Assembly: GCA_018223435.1 (NCBI GenBank)
Contig: JAGTTO010000001.1
Location: 3,286,001-3,350,000, forward strand
Reading direction: 5' to 3'
DNA from: Lachnospiraceae bacterium Marseille-Q4251
GTDB lineage: Bacteria; Bacillota; Clostridia; Lachnospirales; Lachnospiraceae
DNA: 64,000 bases
Shown here: positions 7,645 to 13,868 of the stretch, piece by piece
How positions within the stretch are numbered: position 1 is the stretch's first letter
Layout: every line of letters starts with the position of its first letter
Notes under the pieces: model-generated
Databases searched by the model: none
Told to the model about the DNA's origin: nothing
Seen by the model: the letters and a program-made list of their open reading frames with translations, nothing else
Made by a program: the position numbers and the translations under genes

Positions 7645-9540
7645 ATGAACGACAAAAATATCTGTACTTTTCCGGGAAGGTACGAAGAGCTTGTAAGCTT
7701 TATCGAAGAATTTCAGCTGCTGCGCTCGGATTTATGGAAACGGTTTGTTCAGCAGTTTAAAGAAGATTCCGATTATGACGCTGGTTGGAGATGTGAATAC
7801 TGGGGGAAAATGATGAGGGGAGCCTGCTTTGTGTACTCTTATTCCCACAACCCGAAGCTTTACGAAGTGCTGACCGCTACGGTGAAGGATCTTTTGAGCG
7901 CGCAGGATGAGCTGGGAAGAATCAGCAGCTATGCAGTCAGTCATGAGTTTGACGGCTGGGATCTCTGGGGAAGAAAGTATGTGCTTCTTGGCATGCAGTA
8001 TTATCTCGAAATCTGTCAGGATGAAGAGTTTAAAGAGACGATTGTCAAGAGCATGTGCCGCCAGGTGGATTATCTCATTTCCAAGATCGGTGATCCGGAG
8101 GATGGCAAAATCCTGATAACCAAAGCGACCCGGCACTGGCGGGGCTTAAATTCCGCATCAATTCTGGAGCCGATTGTACGATTGTACAGGCTTACAAAGG
8201 AGAAAAAATACTTTGATTTTGCTTCCTATATTGTAGCGTGCGGTGGAACGGATGTGGCGAACATTTTTGAGCTGGCCTATCAGAAGCAGCTTTATCCCTA
8301 TCAGTATCCGGTCACGAAGGCCTATGAGATGATGTCGTGCTTTGAAGGATTACTGGAGTATTACCGGGAGACAGGAATTGAAAAATATAAGCAGGCCGTC
8401 ATCAATTTTGCAGATATGGTCCTGGAAAGTGATTTTACGATTATAGGAAGCTGCGGATGCACCCATGAACTCTTTGACCATTCAACCGTCAGACAGGCAA
8501 ATACGACGAATGGTGTCATTATGCAGGAGACCTGCGTGACAGTTACTCTGATGAAATTCCTTTATCAGCTTACGCGGCTGACAGGAAACAGCAGATATGT
8601 GGATGCTTTTGAAATCTCCATGTACAATGCATATCTGGGTTCCATCAACACAGAAAAGGTTGTGGAGCCCTCTCTTCTGAGAGAGCATCCCGACTGGAGC
8701 ATCGAACCGCTTCCCTTTGACAGCTACAGTCCGCTGACGGCAGGAACCAGAGGAAATGGAATCGGCGGCTTAAAACGTATGAGTGATAATCATTATTATG
8801 GCTGCTGTGCCTGTATTGGAGCGGCCGGTCTTGGCCTGATTCCTAAGATGGCATTGCTGCAGGTTCCCGACGGAGTGATGCTGAACCTGTTTCTTCCGGG
8901 AAGCATAACAACGCTTACGCCCAAAGGACAGGAGCTGACGATACATATGGAAACCTCCTATCCGGCAGACGGGAAAATCAGAATCACATTCAGTCTGAAG
9001 GAGCCGGAAGTTTTTGAACTGATGCTTCGGATACCGGAATGGTCAGGAAAAACAAAGCTGGTTTTAAATGGAGAGGAAACAACCGCCGGGAGCGGCTACG
9101 CAAAACTTACCAGAAAATGGGCCGACAAAGACTGCATCGAATTAGAGCTGGATATGACCACGAAAGTCATAAGACCTGTACCGTATGGCCATCAGGTTCT
9201 GATGAACCGGGTGGTATGGGGCAGCAATTATATGATTCCAGTGTACGATGAGGAAGATCCGCTGGCAAAATATCATCTGGCGCTTCGAAGAGGCCCCCTT
9301 GTACTGGCGCAGGAAAACAGACTGGGGTATTCTGTGGATAAACCGGTATCCATTTCTGTCAATGAGGATGATTCTGTGGATGCGAAATTCCCTGAGCAGG
9401 AGCTTGCCCCCTACCGGCACATCTTGGAATTGGAAATTCCGCTGACAAATGGAGAAACGATGCATGTGACGGATTACGCCTCCGCCGGAAAGCTCTGGAC
9501 AGAAGAAAGCAAGATGGCGGCCTGGATACTGGTACAGTGA
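7645..9540 (+). CDS. GH127-type beta-L-arabinofuranosidase
   Basis: 631 residues, no signal peptide, start preceded by AAGGAAGGAGG. The (alpha/alpha)6 barrel family GH127 (DUF1680) uses a zinc-bound cysteine nucleophile. The signature residues are visible: the Glu-x-Cys pair in QETCVTV (Glu295, Cys297) and the double cysteine in YYGCCACIG (Cys387, Cys388), matching Glu338, Cys340, Cys417 and Cys418 of the characterised Bifidobacterium enzyme. It should release L-arabinofuranose from beta-linked oligosaccharides in the cytoplasm. It sits 23 bases after the GH106-like gene but has much higher GC. The stop codon lies inside a short sequence matching the end of the inverted-repeat element found at 12579 and 36067, so the original C-terminus may have been a little different. 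Confidence 0.88.
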   Translation: MNDKNICTFPGRYEELVSFIEEFQLLRSDLWKRFVQQFKEDSDYDAGWRCEYWGKMMRGACFVYSYSHNPKLYEVLTATVKDLLSAQDELGRISSYAVSHEFDGWDLWGRKYVLLGMQYYLEICQDEEFKETIVKSMCRQVDYLISKIGDPEDGKILITKATRHWRGLNSASILEPIVRLYRLTKEKKYFDFASYIVACGGTDVANIFELAYQKQLYPYQYPVTKAYEMMSCFEGLLEYYRETGIEKYKQAVINFADMVLESDFTIIGSCGCTHELFDHSTVRQANTTNGVIMQETCVTVTLMKFLYQLTRLTGNSRYVDAFEISMYNAYLGSINTEKVVEPSLLREHPDWSIEPLPFDSYSPLTAGTRGNGIGGLKRMSDNHYYGCCACIGAAGLGLIPKMALLQVPDGVMLNLFLPGSITTLTPKGQELTIHMETSYPADGKIRITFSLKEPEVFELMLRIPEWSGKTKLVLNGEETTAGSGYAKLTRKWADKDCIELELDMTTKVIRPVPYGHQVLMNRVVWGSNYMIPVYDEEDPLAKYHLALRRGPLVLAQENRLGYSVDKPVSISVNEDDSVDAKFPEQELAPYRHILELEIPLTNGETMHVTDYASAGKLWTEESKMAAWILVQ

Positions 9541-9550
9541 GAATTAAGTA
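9532..9550 (+). repeat. End fragment of the inverted-repeat element
   Basis: GTACAGTGAGAATTAAGTA matches the left end of the complete element at 36067 in 18 of 19 positions, then diverges. The TGA within it is the stop codon of the GH127 gene. It could be a terminal remnant or an insertion scar. Confidence 0.5.
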
Positions 9551-9579
9551 ACTTGATTTTCGCCGTATGGATCGAAAAA

Positions 9580-9594
9580 TATCGTAAAACGATA
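9580..9594. promoter_or_regulatory. Perfect inverted repeat, probable operator of the DUF2975 operon
   Basis: TATCGT-AAA-ACGATA, six-base perfect arms with a three-base spacer, placed just upstream of the -35 box at 9603. The small XRE-type regulator at 10166 is the obvious candidate to bind it; that link is inferred. Confidence 0.5.
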
Positions 9595-9602
9595 AAAATA
9601 GA

Positions 9603-9631
9603 TTGCAATACAAAAAGAAATATGATAAGAT
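9603..9631 (+). promoter_or_regulatory. Promoter of the DUF2975 / YozG-type operon
   Basis: TTGCAA (9603-9608), 17-base spacer, TAAGAT (9626-9631), with an extended -10 TGA. The ATG at 9673 follows after an AAAGGAGG ribosome site. Confidence 0.6.
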
Positions 9632-9672
9632 CCTCTTTAGAAAGATATATTTTTGAAAGGAGGATCTTTTTT

Positions 9673-10152
9673 ATGGATCAGAAAACATTGGCGCGGTGGC
9701 TCAAAGCAGTCATCATCGGAACCGGAATCTGTGGACTGGTCGTTTTCCTGTGGCTGGTTCCCTTTATGGGAAAAGGTGTTCTGGAGGGCTATCCGGAGTT
9801 TGGCAGCTGGTATCTGCCTTGGCTCATTTTTCTGGAGATCAGCGGCCTGCCCTGTTTCGGTGTTTTGTATTTGGGCTGGAGAATTGCGGGAAATATCGGG
9901 CAGGACCGTTCTTTTTCCATGGAAAATGCGAGCTTCCTGAAAAAGATCGCTTACTGTGCCGCCGGGGATACGGTCTATTTTTTCATTGGAAACATTGCGC
10001 TGTGGCTTTGCGGGATGAGTCATCCGGGCGTAGTGCTGGCTTCTCTGGTCATTGATTTTGTCGGGATCGCAGTTTCTGTGGCGGCGGCCGGTCTTTCCCA
10101 TCTGGTGGAAAAGGCGGCGAAGCTTCAGGAAGAGAGCGAGCTTACGATTTGA
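9673..10152 (+). CDS. DUF2975 family membrane protein
   Basis: 159 residues from the ATG at 9673, chosen because of the AAAGGAGG site eleven bases upstream; the longer frame lies across the promoter. Four hydrophobic segments are visible (about 13-33, 51-73, 93-115, 122-144), the layout of DUF2975 proteins. These are commonly paired with a small YozG-like helix-turn-helix protein, exactly as here (next gene, 13 bases on). The family has no firmly established biochemical role. The pair is plausibly autoregulated through the inverted repeat at 9580. Confidence 0.82.
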   Translation: MDQKTLARWLKAVIIGTGICGLVVFLWLVPFMGKGVLEGYPEFGSWYLPWLIFLEISGLPCFGVLYLGWRIAGNIGQDRSFSMENASFLKKIAYCAAGDTVYFFIGNIALWLCGMSHPGVVLASLVIDFVGIAVSVAAAGLSHLVEKAAKLQEESELTI

Positions 10153-10165
10153 GAAAGGAGAGGCT

Positions 10166-10399
10166 ATGGAAGATGAGATTATTTTCAATATCGATGTGAT
10201 GCTGGCGAAGCGGAAAATGAGTGTGACGGAGCTTTCTCAGAAGGTGGGAATCACGATGGCAAACATTTCCATCCTGAAAAATGGAAAGGCCAAGGCCGTG
10301 AAGGTTTCCACGCTGGCAAAGCTCTGTCGGGCGCTGGACTGTCAGCCGGGGGACCTTCTGGAATACCGGCCGGGAGAGGAGAGTGTGGATGAAGAATAA
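10166..10399 (+). CDS. Small helix-turn-helix regulator, YozG/XRE type
   Basis: 77 residues from the ATG at 10166, behind GAAAGGAGAGG. Nearly the whole protein is one Cro/CI-type DNA-binding domain: MSVTELSQKVGITMANISIL forms the helix-turn-helix and LCRALDCQPGDLLEY is the typical end. YozG-type regulators travel with DUF2975 membrane proteins, as here. It probably represses its own operon through the repeat at 9580-9594, which is inferred from position. The next gene starts within its last codons. Confidence 0.88.
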   Translation: MEDEIIFNIDVMLAKRKMSVTELSQKVGITMANISILKNGKAKAVKVSTLAKLCRALDCQPGDLLEYRPGEESVDEE

Positions 10400-10841
10400 A
10401 AAACTTCTGGCATGGCTGGGTATGTTTGGAACCAGTCTTTTATGTATTGTGATCTATATTTTTATGACTGTGGAAATTGTAACGAAGGAAGGCAGTGGCT
10501 GGGAACTGGACCCGGGTGCGGATTCCATCGGTATGCTGGTGGGAGCCAATCTGCTGGTAGCGTTCTTTCTGCTGGTGTTTACTGTGTTTTTTCATGGACT
10601 GATCGGTTTCCTTGGAAAACATAAGATTGAGGAGATCAATTTCCATGTGCTGAGAGCCATCCGGAAAAACAAGAAGAACCGCTGGGTGGCTGTCTGGGCC
10701 ATCTTTCCGGCCATTCCTACGGCACTGTTTCTCTGGGAGGGAATCACGGAAAAATTTGTCTGGGAAGTGATTCTGGGGCTTGTGGCTCTGGCATATACTT
10801 ATTTTTATATGGTATGGTTTGTGAGCTTCGAGAAAATGTAG
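10389..10841 (+). CDS. Small membrane protein of unknown function
   Basis: 150 residues from the ATG at 10389; a GTG two codons earlier is also possible. It overlaps the regulator gene by 11 bases, so it belongs to the same operon. Four hydrophobic segments are visible (about 8-29, 49-71, 96-113, 123-144) with a basic patch IRKNKKNRW between the second and third. I do not recognise a family. Its position suggests it works with the DUF2975 protein at the membrane. A strong hairpin with a T run follows at 10848. Confidence 0.7.
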   Translation: MKNKKLLAWLGMFGTSLLCIVIYIFMTVEIVTKEGSGWELDPGADSIGMLVGANLLVAFFLLVFTVFFHGLIGFLGKHKIEEINFHVLRAIRKNKKNRWVAVWAIFPAIPTALFLWEGITEKFVWEVILGLVALAYTYFYMVWFVSFEKM

Positions 10842-10847
10842 AAAAAT

Positions 10848-10913
10848 GTCCTGTTTTGCTGAAATCTATGATAGAATAAATCTGAAAAATGACCAGCAAG
10901 ACAGGACTTTTTT
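10848..10913 (+). terminator. Terminator with a long stem, after the DUF2975 operon
   Basis: Arms GTCCTGTTTTGCTG (10848-10861) and CAGCAAGACAGGAC (10894-10907) pair over 14 positions with one G-U, and six T residues follow. The loop of 32 bases is unusually large for a terminator and contains a TATGAT box. Confidence 0.75.
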
Positions 10914-10933
10914 GTCCGGAATCGGAGGCGCCT

Positions 10934-11464
10934 ATGGAAAAATGGGATTTGTACACGAGAAACCGGGAACTCACAGGCAGGGAGCAGATACGGGGAGAGG
11001 CCATACCGGAAGGTTTTTATCATCTGGTGGTCCATGTCTGGCTGAAAAACAAGCAGGGGCAGTATCTGATCTCGAAACGGTCGGCGGACAGGCCAACTTA
11101 CCCACTTTTCTGGGAATGTACCGGAGGCTCGGTGCTTCTGGGAGAGACAAGCCTTCATGGAGCGGCCCGGGAGGTAAAAGAGGAAGTAGGCGTAGATCTG
11201 GAGCCGGAAACGGGCAGGCTCGTTTTTTCAAAGGTGCGGGACACGGCGATGCCGAATCTTCTGGATGTCTGGCTTTTTGAGGAAGGGGAAAATGGTTGCT
11301 TTCAGCCGGACCTTAACGGAGCGGAGACGAAGGAAGTGGAGGAGATTCACTGGATGTGGCCGGATGAGATACGGAGGCTTTACGACGGCGGCCGGATGGT
11401 GCCGAGTCTGGGGTATTTCTTTTCGGAGATCGAAGGAATGCCAGGAGAAGTAAGATCCAGATAA
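10934..11464 (+). CDS. NUDIX hydrolase
   Basis: 176 residues from the ATG at 10934, with GGAGGC upstream. The NUDIX box is complete, GSVLLGE then seven residues then REVKEEVGV, at about 72-95, carrying the metal-binding glutamates. The sequence before it (LISKRSADRPTYPLFWECTGG) resembles the NUDIX group related to isopentenyl-diphosphate isomerase and YfcD. The enzyme should hydrolyse a nucleoside diphosphate linked to some group X; the substrate cannot be read from the sequence. It stands alone between a terminator and the S66 peptidase gene. Confidence 0.9.
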   Translation: MEKWDLYTRNRELTGREQIRGEAIPEGFYHLVVHVWLKNKQGQYLISKRSADRPTYPLFWECTGGSVLLGETSLHGAAREVKEEVGVDLEPETGRLVFSKVRDTAMPNLLDVWLFEEGENGCFQPDLNGAETKEVEEIHWMWPDEIRRLYDGGRMVPSLGYFFSEIEGMPGEVRSR

Positions 11465-11518
11465 AAAGATAGAGTTGTTTCTGAATTGATATATTAGAAA
11501 ACAGGAGGAAGTTGTATC

Positions 11519-12547
11519 ATGAGATATCCGAAAAATCTGCAAAAAGGCGGAATCATCGGCTTTGTGGCTCCTTCGTTTGGCTGTGCCACGGAGCCTTATA
11601 AATCTGCGTTTCTTAACGCACAGAAGAAATTTAAGGAGATAGGCTATCAGTGCCAGCTGGGCCCGAACTGCTATGCTTCCGAGGGAATCGGCATCAGCAA
11701 TACGCCGGAAAAATGTGGAAAAGAGCTGACAGAAGGCTATGTGAGTGGGGAAAATGACTGCCTGATTTCCTGCGGCGGTGGAGAAATGATGTGTGAGATC
11801 CTGGAGCATGTGGATTTCGAGGCCATCCGGAAAGCGCCGGCTAAATGGTATCTGGGCTATTCAGATAATACGAATTTCACCTATCTTCTGACGACCCTCT
11901 GCGATACGGCTTCTGTCTACGGCCCCTGCGCCGGAGATTTCGGCATGGAACCCTGGCATCCGTCGGTGAAGGATTCTTTCGGTGTTCTCACAGGCGAGGT
12001 GCGGACGGTGCGGAATTACGATGGCTGGGAACGGATAGACGGAGGTCTGAAAACCGAGGAGGATCCGCTTCAGCCCTATCATATCACAGAACCCTTTATG
12101 CTGAAAAAATATCCGGATCAGGATGCGGATTTTTCGGGAAGGCTTCTCGGCGGCTGCCTGGACTGCCTGGTGAATCTGAAAGGGACGGAGTTTGATAAGA
12201 CTGTGGAGTTTGTGGAAAAGTATAAGGAAGATGGGATTATCTGGTTCCTGGAGGCCTGCGAACTCAACGTGTTCAGTATTAGGAGAGCTGTCTGGCAGTT
12301 GGATCACGCGGGATGGTTCAAGTACACGAAAGGATTTCTAATCGGAAGGCCGATGCTGTTCGACCAGCCGATGATGGGGCTGGATCAGTATCGGGCGGTG
12401 ACGGATATTCTGGGGAAATATCAGGTGCCGATTATTATGGATGCGGATCTGGGGCATCTGCATCCGGCCATGCCGATTATTACGGGCAGTCTGGGGCGGG
12501 TGCAGGTGAGAGATAATAGTATTTCCATTTGCATGGAGTGCAGGTAG
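11519..12547 (+). CDS. LD-carboxypeptidase, S66 family (LdcA/MccF-like)
   Basis: 342 residues, start behind ACAGGAGGAAG. The Ser-Glu-His triad of S66 peptidases is visible: Ser115 in GYSDNT, Glu245 in WFLEACEL and His313 in DLGHLHP. The N-terminal KGGIIGFVAPS and the turn ISCGGGEMMCEILEHVDF are also family features. LdcA removes the terminal D-Ala from cell-wall tetrapeptides during muropeptide recycling; MccF-like members instead cut acylated nucleotides such as microcin C. The lack of a signal peptide fits either cytosolic role. Its last codons overlap the left arm of a terminator. Confidence 0.88.
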   Translation: MRYPKNLQKGGIIGFVAPSFGCATEPYKSAFLNAQKKFKEIGYQCQLGPNCYASEGIGISNTPEKCGKELTEGYVSGENDCLISCGGGEMMCEILEHVDFEAIRKAPAKWYLGYSDNTNFTYLLTTLCDTASVYGPCAGDFGMEPWHPSVKDSFGVLTGEVRTVRNYDGWERIDGGLKTEEDPLQPYHITEPFMLKKYPDQDADFSGRLLGGCLDCLVNLKGTEFDKTVEFVEKYKEDGIIWFLEACELNVFSIRRAVWQLDHAGWFKYTKGFLIGRPMLFDQPMMGLDQYRAVTDILGKYQVPIIMDADLGHLHPAMPIITGSLGRVQVRDNSISICMECR

Positions 12548-12576
12548 GCTTTGCGAAAGCCCCTGCACCCCTTTTG
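12538..12576 (+). terminator. Terminator of the LD-carboxypeptidase gene
   Basis: GTGCAGG...GGCTTT-GCG-AAAGCC...CCTGCAC with a short T run (12571-12575). The left arm includes the stop codon region of the gene. Confidence 0.7.
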
Positions 12577-12578
12577 TG

Positions 12579-12663
12579 GTACAGTGAAAATTAAGTATCT
12601 GCTATATTAACGCAGGATGATTTCTTCATATGCAAGGCGGAGGAATGAGGCGTAGCGGTGGCT
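12579..12663 (+). repeat. Truncated copy of the inverted-repeat element
   Basis: 85 bases identical, except for two substitutions, to 36067-36151 of the complete element. The copy stops abruptly at the middle hairpin and continues into a histidine-kinase fragment. The right-hand terminal repeat is missing. Confidence 0.85.
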
Positions 12664-12819
12664 CTGGAGGAGGCGAAGGAAGCCAACGAAGCGAAGCAGA
12701 GCTTTTTGTCAAAAATGAGTTATGATATCCGGAGGCCGGTCAATGTGAAGGATATTCTGAATACACTGAAAGAAAGTAAATATACGATCACCTCAGAGCC
12801 TCTTAAGGGGGCTGAATAA
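12661..12819 (+). pseudogene. Scar of a hybrid histidine kinase
   Basis: Translation gives ALEEAKEANEAKQSFLSKMS, then YDIRRPVN, then VKDILNTLKESKY and a stop at 12817. The first part is the coiled coil and H box of hybrid kinases, normally SFLSNMSHDIRTPMN; the phosphoacceptor His has become Tyr. It is joined directly to what looks like the last helix of a receiver domain (KPVNVKDILNTLK-like). So several hundred codons between H box and receiver end have been deleted. The piece starts where the truncated repeat element stops and is followed by a good terminator. It cannot act as a kinase. Confidence 0.7.
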
Positions 12820-12821
12820 GC

Positions 12822-12866
12822 AAAAAAATTCCTGCCTGACCAGAAATCAGAGCAGGAATTTTTTAC
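12822..12866. terminator. Bidirectional terminator between the kinase scar and the Fe-S gene
   Basis: AAAAATTCCTGC and GCAGGAATTTTTT flank a loop of about 18 bases. Runs of A and T on both sides let it work for the plus-strand remnant and for the minus-strand Fe-S operon that ends at 12868. Confidence 0.8.
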
Positions 12867-12867
12867 T

Positions 12868-13722
12868 CTATTTTTTGAAGCCGCAGGAGATCGCATCCTT
12901 CGGGCAGGCCTGGCGGCAGCGGCCGCAACGGATGCACTCGGGACTGTTCGGTGTTTTCACAGGGTCCACGTTCATCTGACAGACCTTTGCACATTTTCCG
13001 CAATGGACACATTTGTCCCCGTCAATGCGGTAGCGGAAGAGGGAGACCTTATTGAAAATGGAATAAAAGGCTCCCAGGGGACAGATATACTTGCAGAAGG
13101 GCCGGTAGATCAGGATGGAAAGCACAATCGTTGCGATGAGGATCGTATTTTTCCAGATATACAGCCAGCCGATGGCTCCGCGCATGGCTTTGTTTAAGAG
13201 CACCAGCGGAAGTCCGCCCTCCAGTGTTCCTGCGGGGCAGATGAGCTTGCAGAAATAGGGAGCGCCCTGGCCCATGAGATCGGTGAGGAAGAGCGGAAGC
13301 AGAATCACGAAGACCAGGAAGATCACATATTTGAGCTTCCGGAGGAGCTTATCGCCGCGGAAGGTTCTGATCTTTTTGAAAAAAGGAATCTTATGTAAGA
13401 GATCCTGGATCAGGCCGAAGGGGCAGAGGAAACCGCAGACCAGACGGCCAAGGATCGCGCCGACAAAGATCAGAAAGCCGATGACGTAGTAGGCGAACTT
13501 GAAGTTCCAGCTGCCGATGACTGCCTGCAGGGAGCCGATGGGACAGGCTCCGGTAGCGCCGGGGCAGGAGTAGCAGTTAAGCCCCGGCACGCAGAGGTTT
13601 TTCAGTTTCCCGGTGTAGATTTTTCCGGTGACAAAGCCGGAAACGTGGGAGTTTGTGAGGGCAGCCCAGGCGGTCTGGATGAGATGACGCGGCCAGTCCC
13701 GGACGCTTTTCTTCTTATCCAA
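12868..13722 (-). CDS. 4Fe-4S membrane protein, NapH/CcoG-like
   Basis: About 284 residues if translation starts at the TTG at 13722, which overlaps the end of the small CXXC gene and has GGAG upstream; a GTG at 13779 in the same frame would add 19 residues that are only a shadow of that gene. Several membrane helices carry the cysteine motifs of the NapH family (VCGFLCPFG and FCKYICPLG), with an extra N-terminal cluster NCYSCPGATGACPIG. The tail holds two ferredoxin clusters, CVHCGKCAKVC and CIRCGRCRQAC. Such proteins move electrons through or along the membrane. Here it is the third gene of a unit with a CXXC peptide and a secreted thioredoxin-like protein, so a role in passing reducing power to extracytoplasmic thiols is likely but inferred. 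Confidence 0.85.
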   Translation of the reverse strand: MDKKKSVRDWPRHLIQTAWAALTNSHVSGFVTGKIYTGKLKNLCVPGLNCYSCPGATGACPIGSLQAVIGSWNFKFAYYVIGFLIFVGAILGRLVCGFLCPFGLIQDLLHKIPFFKKIRTFRGDKLLRKLKYVIFLVFVILLPLFLTDLMGQGAPYFCKLICPAGTLEGGLPLVLLNKAMRGAIGWLYIWKNTILIATIVLSILIYRPFCKYICPLGAFYSIFNKVSLFRYRIDGDKCVHCGKCAKVCQMNVDPVKTPNSPECIRCGRCRQACPKDAISCGFKK

Positions 13723-13864
13723 TGCCGATACACTCCATACAGATATTGACGGCCTTTGTGAACACAACGGCCATTTCACCGCGGAAGATCCCGTATCCCA
13801 TCATCAGGATCCCGGCGGCGGACAGGACAAGTCCCGGCCAGCGGGAAGTCAGAATTTTTTTCAT
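13715..13864 (-). CDS. Small CXXC membrane protein (CD1871A-like)
   Basis: 49 residues, ATG at 13864, preceded by AAGGGAGAATG. It has a basic N-terminus, one membrane helix (about 11-27, GLVLSAAGILMMGYGIF) and ends in VNICMECIGIG with Cys42 and Cys45. This ending is characteristic of the CD1871A family of small CXXC proteins, named from Clostridioides difficile, which sit beside Fe-S and thioredoxin-like genes. The stop TAA overlaps the probable TTG start of the Fe-S gene by eight bases, and the TlpA-like gene ends four bases upstream. The two cysteines may carry thiol-disulfide exchange between its neighbours. Confidence 0.82.
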   Translation of the reverse strand: MKKILTSRWPGLVLSAAGILMMGYGIFRGEMAVVFTKAVNICMECIGIG

Positions 13865-13868
13865 AAAA

